Of a stretch of 5,532 nt of DNA, positions 1 through 4,586 are shown in pieces. The notes under the pieces were generated by a model. That model saw only the letters and a list, made by a program, of their open reading frames with translations. It was not told where the DNA came from and made no database searches. Each line of letters begins with the position of its first letter. Within the stretch, counting starts at the first letter, position 1. The position numbers and the translations under genes were made by a program. Source of the stretch: Candidatus Electrothrix marina. Lineage in GTDB: Bacteria > Desulfobacterota > Desulfobulbia > Desulfobulbales > Desulfobulbaceae. The stretch spans positions 1-5,532 of the forward strand of contig MTKS01000126.1 of NCBI GenBank assembly GCA_004028495.1, written 5' to 3'.

Positions 1-2
1 AG

Positions 3-32
3 TTGACACAGGCCGGGAAAAAATGATATAAA
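3..32 (+). promoter_or_regulatory. Sigma-70-type promoter of the tRNA operon
   Basis: A perfect -35 hexamer TTGACA lies at 3-8. An 18-bp spacer leads to TATAAA at 27-32, which is preceded by TG at 24-25 as in an extended -10. The predicted start near 39-40 falls about 14 nt before the first base of tRNA-Lys, a normal leader for a tRNA transcript. Assignment is by consensus match and position only. Confidence 0.75.
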
Positions 33-53
33 TGACTGGCTCTCAGCGCATAC

Positions 54-129
54 GGGTCGTTAACTCAGCCGGTAGAGTATCTGCCTTTTAAGCAGAGAGT
101 CGCGCGTTCGAGCCGCGCACGACCCACCA
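54..129 (+). tRNA. tRNA-Lys (anticodon UUU)
   Basis: A full 76-nt cloverleaf can be drawn. The acceptor stem 54-60 pairs with 119-125, the D stem is ACTC/GAGT (63-66 with 75-78), the anticodon stem 80-84 pairs with 92-96, and the T stem 102-106 pairs with 114-118. The anticodon TTT is at 87-89, reading lysine AAA/AAG. The discriminator is A126, and CCA (127-129) is encoded in the DNA. The gene closely resembles the E. coli tRNA-Lys sequence. It is the first gene of a two-tRNA transcript; tRNA-Glu starts 8 nt downstream. Confidence 0.97.
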
Positions 130-137
130 GCATATAT

Positions 138-215
138 GTCCCCATCGTCTAGTCTGGTCCAGGACACCGGCCTTTCACGCCGGCAACACCGGTTCAAATC
201 CGGTTGGGGACGCCA
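138..215 (+). tRNA. tRNA-Glu (anticodon UUC)
   Basis: A 78-nt cloverleaf. The acceptor GTCCCCA (138-144) pairs with TGGGGAC (205-211), and the anticodon stem CCGGC (167-171) pairs with GCCGG (179-183). The anticodon TTC is at 174-176, reading glutamate GAA/GAG. The discriminator is G212 and CCA is encoded at 213-215. The sequence closely matches the familiar bacterial tRNA-Glu. It is co-transcribed with tRNA-Lys and followed within 7 nt by an intrinsic terminator. tRNA 3' ends are common integration sites, but I see no second copy of this 3' end in the window. Confidence 0.97.
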
Positions 216-221
216 TATATC

Positions 222-257
222 AAGGCCTTAGCGAATTTCGCTAAGGCCTTTTTTTTT
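222..257 (+). terminator. Intrinsic terminator of the tRNA operon
   Basis: A perfect 13-bp stem (222-234 with 238-250) closes a 3-nt loop and is followed by an unbroken T-run through about 257. It sits just downstream of tRNA-Glu in the right orientation. It is a textbook Rho-independent terminator. Confidence 0.93.
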
Positions 258-674
258 GTTTTATCGGGTCGTGTATCGGGCTTCCCTTCTCAAGAACACC
301 CCTGCTCTCTTCTCTGGACATCCACTCGGTCATTGATGGCCCATCATAATTTTCCTTGCGGTCAGTGCAGGCAACCAAAGGAGCCGAGGCACACTTAAAA
401 TGAAATTCGGCCAAACAGGAAGGAACTGAAGAAAAAAAGGGAGAATGTATCGACAATAGAAATGGTGAGACAATTACGCCGGAGAGAAAGGATACAAAAA
501 GGTAAGAATAAATACAATACTATCAGAAAAACAACTTTTACCCGCCCGCCTATATCTTCGATACAGACGGACAATGAAACAATCAGATCTGTTATTTTTT
601 CCCTGTAAAACAAAATAGAACGAGACACTAATTCCCGAAACGTTCTGTAAACTTTGAGTCTTTGGATTCTTTTA
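258..674. other. Intergenic stretch with no supported gene
   Basis: About 417 bp between the tRNA terminator and the 3' end of the toxin gene. Three short open frames exist here: 204-398 plus, 241-456 minus and 395-628 minus. None has a good ribosome binding site or recognisable protein content. The minus-strand frame 395-628 begins at a GTG and encodes a hydrophobic stretch, which an AT-rich sequence will often do by chance. I see no terminator for the toxin operon, no tRNA-end repeat and no mobile-element ends. Confidence 0.5.
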
Positions 675-1103
675 CTAACTCGTCATATGAACCGGGGATA
701 ATATATTAGATTTCAACAGCCTTTTAAAAACTTCATATACATCTTTTTTATGCCCTTCCCTTCTGATACTTGCCTCATCGTTCAGCCAAGCTAACACGAC
801 TTCTTTAGCCTGAGAAGAATACCGAAAAAAAAGGCGGTATCGAGGCGGAAGCCCGTTCTTTGCCCTTCTCCAATTTTTATTGGTCTTCCCGAGCGTATTA
901 CCAAGGTTAAACTCTCTGTGCCCTGGATCAGGCAATATTCGATTTTGTATACAGTTGCTCACATTTTCAAAAAATTTATAATCCCGATGATTATAAAATC
1001 CAACGGGATCACCTTCGGCCGACTCCTCAACCCGTCGTTCCAAGAGGTCCATAAATCTTTCCTCAAAAAGAGGGCACCATAATATATCCCAATCAACGCT
1101 CAT
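675..1103 (-). CDS. yhaV: YhaV-family toxin (RelE-like endoribonuclease) of a type II toxin-antitoxin pair
   Basis: A 142-residue protein, about the length of E. coli YhaV, which cleaves RNA in the cytoplasm and is neutralised by the antitoxin PrlF. The resemblance is strongest in the C-terminal half. RYRLFFRYSS (residues 88-97) is followed by LAWLNDEASIR (104-114) and by KKDVYEVFKRLL (119-130), matching the family pattern RYRLFFRYS, then GWMNDEnTLR, then DAYTVFskML. W78 and the preceding KTNKNW region also fit the family. The N-terminal third is diverged. The start is the ATG that overlaps the antitoxin stop as TAATG, which implies translational coupling so that toxin is made only after antitoxin. 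The frame is intact and the conserved core is present, so the toxin is probably functional. Activity is inferred from family membership. I see no terminator after the stop. Confidence 0.9.
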   Translation of the reverse strand: MSVDWDILWCPLFEERFMDLLERRVEESAEGDPVGFYNHRDYKFFENVSNCIQNRILPDPGHREFNLGNTLGKTNKNWRRAKNGLPPRYRLFFRYSSQAKEVVLAWLNDEASIRREGHKKDVYEVFKRLLKSNILSPVHMTS

Positions 1104-1297
1104 TACATTTCAAACTGTTCGTTTCGCTCTCTTGCTAAGTAGGCTTTATTCTTGATTCTGGCAATCCGGGCAAATACACTGTCCGGTACTCTTGTTACAT
1201 TGCCATTATCAATATCTTTGTCCAACAAGTCGAGAAACTTCTCTTCTGACTTTATTTTGTTGATTTTTGGGATTAGATTCAAAATTTTGTCGGTCAT
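1103..1297 (-). CDS. Short antitoxin partner of YhaV (PrlF-like C-terminal region only)
   Basis: A 64-residue protein directly upstream of the toxin, sharing one base with its start (TAATG). I chose the ATG at 1297 because AGGAG lies 6 nt upstream and a plausible promoter lies just behind it. A longer in-frame start at 1423 would add 42 residues, but it lies upstream of that promoter and the added residues look non-coding. Residues 19-30 (EKFLDLLDKDID) resemble the FLrFLdaDI segment of E. coli PrlF, which lies after its DNA-binding domain. The C-terminus is basic (ARIARIKNKAYLARERN, 43-59). No AbrB-type swapped-hairpin domain precedes it, whereas PrlF is about 111 residues with one. The protein may therefore bind the toxin without carrying the usual DNA-binding fold, or repress with a different one. 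The antitoxin role rests on position, coupling and this short similarity. Confidence 0.72.
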   Translation of the reverse strand: MTDKILNLIPKINKIKSEEKFLDLLDKDIDNGNVTRVPDSVFARIARIKNKAYLARERNEQFEM

Positions 1298-1316
1298 AAT
1301 TTTCTCCTGCTTAAAC

Positions 1317-1410
1317 GGTGTACTTTCTTTTATTGTATAGTTCATCGAGAAAATAACGCAATATATTTCTGTTGTTTTCTTGTCATCAGTAGACCTCAAA
1401 AAAGTACACC
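1317..1410. repeat. Inverted 10-bp boxes flanking the toxin-antitoxin promoter
   Basis: GGTGTACTTT at 1317-1326 recurs as its exact reverse complement AAAGTACACC at 1401-1410. Extending three bases gives 12 of 13 matches. The boxes lie 84 bp apart centre to centre, about eight turns of B-DNA. One overlaps the predicted transcription start and the other lies about 80 bp upstream. Type II operons are commonly autorepressed, so these are candidate operator sites; that role is inferred. Confidence 0.5.
1332..1361 (-). promoter_or_regulatory. Putative promoter of the toxin-antitoxin operon
   Basis: Read on the minus strand, TTGCGT (plus positions 1356-1361) and TACAAT (1332-1337) are separated by 18 bp. 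The -10 matches 5 of 6 consensus bases; the -35 matches only 3. The start would be near 1325, giving a leader of about 28 nt that contains the AGGAG of the antitoxin. Confidence 0.45.
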
Positions 1411-1512
1411 TTCCGGATATCACAGGACAAAATCAGAGGGCGCAGTGACGGGGTTACAGGATGCACTCGCGGATTGAATCTCAAAATCACAACAGGAATA
1501 ACCGGTTGAGCA

Positions 1513-1539
1513 CTGACAAGTCACTTGCTCCTGACAAGT
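1513..1539. repeat. Direct repeat CTGACAAGT x2 with an embedded palindrome
   Basis: CTGACAAGT occurs at 1513-1521 and again at 1531-1539, an 18-bp period. The first copy runs into an 11-bp perfect palindrome CAAGT-C-ACTTG (1517-1527), itself bracketed by GAGCA (1508-1512) and TGCTC (1526-1530). It may be a protein-binding site or debris of an older element. No function can be assigned. Confidence 0.35.
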
Positions 1540-1544
1540 AACAC

Positions 1545-1576
1545 CGCGTGGTACCGAAAAAAAAGATGTACACGCG
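1545..1576. repeat. Hairpin with A-rich loop upstream of a possible small ORF
   Basis: CGCGTG (1545-1550) pairs with CACGCG (1571-1576). After a bulged G1551 the stem continues as TAC (1552-1554) with GTA (1568-1570). The 13-nt loop contains a run of eight A. No T-run follows on the plus strand. On the minus strand the loop becomes U-rich, but the T-run does not follow the stem, so it is not an intrinsic terminator in either direction. Confidence 0.35.
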
Positions 1577-1636
1577 ACGCCGAATAGTTTATTTTCTTGT
1601 GCGAGGAGGGAAACATTTCATGAGGTAAAGAAAAAA

Positions 1637-1768
1637 ATGGACTTCCGTACAGCAGTCAGCATCCTGATACTCAGCCCGTTCTATTTCCGACATACGCTTC
1701 CGCAACGTCTTGAGCTGGTCAAAAATTATTGCCGTGAAATGAACAGCTCGTCCGTTTCCAGGAAATAA
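1637..1768 (+). CDS. Possible 43-residue hypothetical protein
   Basis: A short frame from ATG at 1637 to TAA at 1766-1768. The product begins MDFRTAVSIL and continues with LSPFYFRHTLPQRLELVKNY (12-31), then a Ser-rich basic end. The composition (an alternating hydrophobic helix, then an amphipathic basic helix) looks more protein-like than most shadow frames here. GAGG at 1622-1625 sits 11 nt upstream, rather far. A better Shine-Dalgarno, GGAGGG at 1605-1610, is placed for a different ATG at 1620, which reads only Met-Arg-stop. I do not recognise a family. It could be a small conserved protein, a fragment of a larger gene or chance. Confidence 0.3.
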   Translation: MDFRTAVSILILSPFYFRHTLPQRLELVKNYCREMNSSSVSRK

Positions 1769-1775
1769 GAGGTCT

Positions 1776-1828
1776 CTAAGTCGTAGTTAAGTCGAGTATT
1801 GACATTAAGCAGTAAATCATTTAAGCAG
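1776..1828 (+). promoter_or_regulatory. Iteron-like TTAAGNNG repeats and a TTGACA hexamer before unit 1
   Basis: Four related octamers occur at 1776 (CTAAGTCG), 1787 (TTAAGTCG), 1805 and 1821 (both TTAAGCAG). Between the second and third lies a perfect -35 hexamer TTGACA at 1799-1804. The -10 is weak: TTTAAG or TTAAGC near 1820-1826. The arrangement suggests a regulated promoter driving the structured unit that starts 31 nt past the hexamer, but without a good -10 this stays tentative. Confidence 0.35.
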
Positions 1829-1834
1829 ACATTT

Positions 1835-1908
1835 GAAGGTAATTAAAAGCGGCGTATCGTCCGATCCTGATTCTTCATGATTTTTCAATCACCCTTTTAA
1901 TTACCTTC
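1835..1908 (+). repeat. Structured unit 1: GAAGGYAATTAAAA inverted-arm element
   Basis: A perfect 15-bp inverted repeat, GAAGGTAATTAAAAG (1835-1849) with its complement at 1894-1908, encloses a 44-nt interior. Inside, ATCG/CGAT (1857-1860 with 1863-1866) and TGATT/AATCA (about 1868-1892) could form smaller hairpins. The 3' side is followed by TTCTTT, a weak pyrimidine tail. The arms match those of unit 2 at 13 of 15 positions, with one paired change (T1840-A1903 here, C2185-G2253 there). It could be a non-coding RNA, a diverged sibling of unit 2, or a short MITE/REP-like repeat. I see no target-site duplication. Confidence 0.55.
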
Positions 1909-2144
1909 TTCTTTCCAAAACCCGCTTCACCTTTCAATTCCCCTGTAAATCATTCTGAAGTCCTCCGGTATGTGATTGAGCGTTCGTTAAAAACGAGTAT
2001 TAATTACGCATAGTATTTCACATCGAAAGCCCCCTGCGTGTACATTCTCAAATAATACATATTCCTATATCTCGGAATTTTTTATACACCGGAAATACGA
2101 CCACGAGCATTCCTTAACCATTTATACTTACATTAAAAAATCAC
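1909..2144. other. AT-rich spacer with no supported gene
   Basis: No open frame with a ribosome binding site was found on either strand. The stretch holds a small TCGTT/AACGA hairpin around 1984-1996. It also holds GCGTGTACAT (2036-2045), the reverse complement of ATGTACACGC at 1566-1575; the significance of that pair is unclear. Confidence 0.5.
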
Positions 2145-2173
2145 TTGACCGAGACCGCAATGTGGTATTAAAT
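2145..2173 (+). promoter_or_regulatory. Promoter candidate for structured unit 2
   Basis: TTGACC (2145-2150, 5 of 6 consensus bases) is followed after exactly 17 bp by TTAAAT (2168-2173, 4 of 6). The predicted start, about 7 nt downstream, falls on the first base of the GAAGG arm of unit 2 at 2180. That coincidence strengthens both calls. Confidence 0.55.
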
Positions 2174-2179
2174 ATAACT

Positions 2180-2266
2180 GAAGGCAATTAAAACAACTGA
2201 AAGTGCCGTCATTATGATGTTGGTAATGACGAATCTGCGGGTGTCTTTAATTGCCTTCATTTTTTT
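2180..2266 (+). ncRNA. Candidate small structured RNA (unit 2) with its own promoter and U-tract
   Basis: The predicted transcript starts at the 5' arm GAAGGCAATTAAA (2180-2192), which pairs perfectly over 13 bp with 2246-2258. T2179-A2259 extends the DNA palindrome. Past a bulged C2245 the stem goes on as ACA/TGT (2193-2195 with 2242-2244). An apical hairpin CGTCATTA/TAATGACG (2207-2214 with 2224-2231) has a 9-nt loop. Seven T follow at 2260-2266, so the long stem can also serve as the terminator. The RNA would be about 87 nt. It converges on the minus-strand gene ending at 2302, 36 bp away. Alternatives are a plain plus-strand terminator or a MITE. The target and function are unknown. Confidence 0.55.
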
Positions 2267-2301
2267 GACCACCAAAGGACGACGGCCTCTTGTAACGGCG
2301 A

Positions 2302-2499
2302 CTAATCATCAAAAATCCCGCTCGGATCTCCCAAAGACCTTTTCAGGCATTCCTCAAGCAGTTCTCTCCGGGTCAATTTCAGATCAACACAGGCTCGATC
2401 AATCAACGCTGCATACACTGCCTGAAAACGAATATGCTTTGAAACCAAGGTATCATTTTCATCATCTTCCCGCTGACGACGAACTGCATCTTTTTCCAC
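2302..2499 (-). CDS. Small ribbon-helix-helix-like protein, possible autoregulator or antitoxin-type
   Basis: A 65-residue acidic protein from a GTG start, with AAAGGAGG ending 5 nt upstream, the best ribosome binding site in the window. An upstream in-frame ATG would add 11 residues but would place this site inside the coding region. The N-terminus is charged (EKDAVRRQREDDEND, 2-16). A likely strand TLVSKHIRF (17-25) comes next, then two helices separated by a short turn (AALIDRACVDL, 30-40; TRRELLEECLKRSL, 43-56). The layout resembles CopG/Arc-type ribbon-helix-helix DNA-binding proteins, which bind palindromic operators as dimers. A perfect palindrome sits in the promoter (2537-2551), consistent with self-control. 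No toxin gene follows on this strand, so it is an orphan here. The family call is by pattern only. Confidence 0.65.
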   Translation of the reverse strand: MEKDAVRRQREDDENDTLVSKHIRFQAVYAALIDRACVDLKLTRRELLEECLKRSLGDPSGIFDD

Positions 2500-2514
2500 G
2501 TCAACCTCCTTTAT

Positions 2515-2551
2515 ATTGTATTGATAATACATTAACGGTACAATGTGTACC
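2515..2551 (-). promoter_or_regulatory. Promoter with embedded GGTACA-N3-TGTACC operator
   Basis: On the minus strand, TTGTAC (plus 2538-2543) and TACAAT (2515-2520) are 17 bp apart. A second possible -10, TATTAT, lies at 2524-2529. A perfect 6-bp inverted repeat GGTACA (2537-2542) / TGTACC (2546-2551) with a 3-bp centre covers the -35 region, where a bound repressor would block polymerase. If TACAAT is the true -10, the mRNA would begin almost at the Shine-Dalgarno. Confidence 0.55.
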
Positions 2552-2774
2552 CATGCGTCGCAAGAGCAAAATCAAACGACAAACGCTCTGTGCCTTGCCT
2601 GATTCTTGCAGAAACTTCTCTCCTTCGCCTCTCTCAAACATTGAAATGTTCCAACAAGGCGGTTATCGTAGATAGAATCAACCCGGTAATCAGCTCCGGA
2701 GACTTCGGTCTGTTCGGGAGATCGAAGAACATCTTCACCGCCAGCCGTTATAACATTATAACTCTCTGAATCCA
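2552..2774. other. Intergenic region before the ABC gene; weak promoter only
   Basis: No convincing gene. Two overlapping frames (2545-2769 plus, 2572-2775 minus) lack ribosome binding sites and recognisable domains; either could be a remnant. A possible plus-strand promoter is TTCACC (2734-2739), 17 bp, TATAAC (2757-2762). Its start would lie only a few bases before the ATG at 2775, giving a nearly leaderless mRNA. No Shine-Dalgarno precedes that ATG. Confidence 0.4.
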
Positions 2775-3422
2775 ATGACCGACTTCCTCCGCATAACAGG
2801 GGTCAACAAGACCTTTCAACCCAGCAAAGAAATACGAGTTCACGCCCTTCATGATATTAACCTGACCGTTGAACGAGGCGACCTTGCTGTCCTGTCCGGG
2901 CCGTCGGGCAGCGGCAAAACAACCCTGCTCAATATCATCGGAAGCCTTGACAGCCCGAGCAGCGGTGAGGTACTCCTTGACGGGCAACGGATTACCGGTC
3001 TGTCCCAGGCCGATCTTTCGCAAGTGCGGCGGGACCGGATCGGCTTTGTCTTCCAGGCCTACAACCTGATTCCGGTCCTGACCGCCCGGGAGAACATTGA
3101 ATACGTCATGAAACTCCAGGGGCGCAAGCAGGCCGAGTGTGATCGCCGCACTATGGAAGTTGCCGAAAAGCTGGCTATTGATTCCCTGCTGGATAAGCTG
3201 CCGTCCCAGATGAGCGGGGGCCAGCAGCAGCGGGTGGCTGTGGCCAGAGCTGTGGCCGCGACCCCGAAACTGGTTCTGGCCGACGAACCTACTGCCAACC
3301 TGGATTCTGTCTCCGCAGCATCCCTGATGGAGATGATGCAGCGATTGAACGAAGATGAAGGGGTCACTATTATCTTTTCATCCCATGACCCGCTGGTGAT
3401 TGACAAGCCCGGCATTCCGTGA
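2775..3422 (+). CDS. LolD/MacB-type ABC transporter ATPase, C-terminus frameshifted
   Basis: A 215-residue cytoplasmic ATPase with a complete nucleotide-binding core. Walker A is GPSGSGKTT (42-50), the Q-loop is Q94 in FVFQAYNLIP, the signature is MSGGQQQR (146-153), Walker B is LVLADEP (166-172), the D-loop is NLD (175-177) and the switch histidine is H204. The motifs VFQAYNLIPVLTARENIE and FSSHDPLV are typical of the LolD/MacB/FtsE branch, which drives FtsX-type permeases in lipoprotein release or export. After VIDK (208-211) the frame runs through PGIP to a stop. Shifting by one base just after the lysine codon (AAGCCC read as AAGGCCC) restores ARHSVILHDGKVIADERTS and a stop at 3464-3466, giving about 230 residues, the usual family length. 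A one-base deletion or a sequencing error is therefore likely. The lost tail lies after all catalytic motifs, so some activity could remain. No permease follows. Confidence 0.88.
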   Translation: MTDFLRITGVNKTFQPSKEIRVHALHDINLTVERGDLAVLSGPSGSGKTTLLNIIGSLDSPSSGEVLLDGQRITGLSQADLSQVRRDRIGFVFQAYNLIPVLTARENIEYVMKLQGRKQAECDRRTMEVAEKLAIDSLLDKLPSQMSGGQQQRVAVARAVAATPKLVLADEPTANLDSVSAASLMEMMQRLNEDEGVTIIFSSHDPLVIDKPGIP

Positions 3423-3449
3423 TCCTCCACGACGGCAAGGTGATCGCTG

Positions 3450-4439
3450 ATGAGCGGACTTCCTGAACTCCTGCTGGCCGGTCTGCTGGGCATCAGCCCG
3501 GAACTGACTTTGGAAAACACCAATATCGCCGGATACGATCAACCCCGTCTGAGCACAGACTACAACCGCATCCGTGCCGAGCTTTCTCTGAGCCACGAGC
3601 AGTACAGCAACCTTGCTGTCACCCTGATTGTTGATAACGAGACCGGCTACACGACCTCTCCCAACGAACTGGATAACGAGGTCTCACTCTATCGGGCCTA
3701 TGGTCAATACCAGGGCGAGCGACATTTCTGGTCTGTCGGCAGACAGCGCATTCCCTTGGGCGTGGGGCGTATCTGGAATCCCATAGATATCTTTAATCCT
3801 GTTGATGCCCAGGCCATAGAAACCGGTGAGCGAACCGGAACCGACGCAATCCGTTATGAGTACGCCCTGAACGAGCTGTCCAATATGGATCTCACTGTTG
3901 CGGACGGCAAAGCGGCTATCCGCCTGAAAGGTTATCTGGAGTATGCGGACATAGGACTCATCGCCCTTCGAGATAACAGCAATGAACGAAACCTGCTCTG
4001 GGGTGAGGACACCTCGTTGGATATTATCGGCTGGGAACTGGAGGGACGTTTGTCGGGAACTGGCGTTGAATTGCGCAGTGAGGGCGGACGGGTGCATAAC
4101 CGAGAGACAGGGGCTGTCTTTACCGAATATATCCTCGGGGCGGAATACGGCTTTGCCAACGGCTTAACCCTGCTCGGCGAATACCGCTTTTCTGATCAGG
4201 ACATGACCAACCAGTTAGCCATCCAATCAGGATTTCAACCCGGCATGCTCTGGACCTGCCAGCTCTTGCTGCTGACTGACCTTGATGACAGCTCAGTCCT
4301 TATTGCGCCTTCCGTGACCTACAGCCTAAGTGATGAGATGACCCTCAGCGCAGGGGGATTCATCGCCACCGGGGATGAAACCGAAGCGTTCCCTGAAGCC
4401 GGCAACCGGTTCTACCTGCGCTGGTTTGTTCACTTTTAA
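3450..4439 (+). CDS. Outer-membrane beta-barrel protein (DUF1302-like), linked to the ABC gene
   Basis: A 329-residue protein with alternating polar/hydrophobic strands and short turns throughout, ending in NRFYLRWFVHF. A terminal Phe with aromatic residues at alternate positions is the usual outer-membrane insertion signal. Residues 97-117 (VGRQRIPLGVGRIWNP, then IDIFNP) resemble the conserved GRQ...wG...NP.D region of DUF1302-type barrels. The N-terminus (MSGLPELLLAGLLGISP) has a hydrophobic core but no positive residue, so the signal peptide is poor and the start may be a junction from a deletion. AAGG at 3437-3440 serves as ribosome binding site. The ATG overlaps the ancestral ABC stop by 17 nt but lies 27 nt past the present stop. 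In related operons a permease, and often a lipoprotein-sorting protein, sit between these two genes. No plus-strand terminator is visible. The substrate is unknown. Confidence 0.75.
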   Translation: MSGLPELLLAGLLGISPELTLENTNIAGYDQPRLSTDYNRIRAELSLSHEQYSNLAVTLIVDNETGYTTSPNELDNEVSLYRAYGQYQGERHFWSVGRQRIPLGVGRIWNPIDIFNPVDAQAIETGERTGTDAIRYEYALNELSNMDLTVADGKAAIRLKGYLEYADIGLIALRDNSNERNLLWGEDTSLDIIGWELEGRLSGTGVELRSEGGRVHNRETGAVFTEYILGAEYGFANGLTLLGEYRFSDQDMTNQLAIQSGFQPGMLWTCQLLLLTDLDDSSVLIAPSVTYSLSDEMTLSAGGFIATGDETEAFPEAGNRFYLRWFVHF

Positions 4440-4475
4440 CTTTTCTCATAGCTGAGGGGCATCATGATAAGGCAT

Positions 4476-4528
4476 AAAAAAAGCCGATCAATCCTGACAT
4501 ATTCACATATGCCAAGATTGATCGGCTT
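4476..4528 (-). terminator. Intrinsic terminator of ihfB
   Basis: A perfect 13-bp stem, 4481-4493 with 4516-4528, is capped by a further CATAT/ATATG hairpin (4498-4502 with 4507-4511). Read on the minus strand it is followed by seven T (plus A-run 4476-4482). It lies about 58 bp past the ihfB stop. It lacks a T-run on the plus strand, so it would not efficiently end the converging beta-barrel transcript. Confidence 0.9.
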
Positions 4529-4586
4529 CTCAAACAATAGAAGCGATCTCAAGATATTGCAAGGGCGCCTTATTGTTACTCCTCAG

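Noticed and set aside
395..628. 77-residue hydrophobic minus-strand frame downstream of the toxin
   Set aside because: GTG start without a clear ribosome binding site. The hydrophobic residues are what random AT-rich sequence gives. No recognisable family, though a membrane peptide cannot be excluded.
1835..2258. CRISPR array from the repeated GAAGGYAATTAAAA motif
   Set aside because: Only two pairs of inverted arms are present, with no regular direct-repeat and spacer periodicity and no cas genes.
1835..2258. Retron msr-msd or insertion-sequence ends
   Set aside because: No reverse transcriptase or transposase frame is in the window, and no target-site duplication flanks either unit.
2214..2675. 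153-residue plus-strand frame, the longest in the intergenic region
   Set aside because: It starts inside the unit 2 hairpin with no ribosome binding site, has an odd Ser/Pro/His/Leu-rich composition, and is antisense to the 2302-2499 gene, which has a perfect Shine-Dalgarno and a promoter with an operator.
2572..2775. 67-residue minus-strand frame between the RHH-like gene and the ABC gene
   Set aside because: No ribosome binding site and no known domain. It overlaps an equally unsupported plus-strand frame. It may be a remnant but cannot be supported.
3059..3523. 154-residue minus-strand frame opposite the ABC gene
   Set aside because: Shadow of the strongly supported ABC ATPase: Ser/Arg-rich, no domain, no ribosome binding site.
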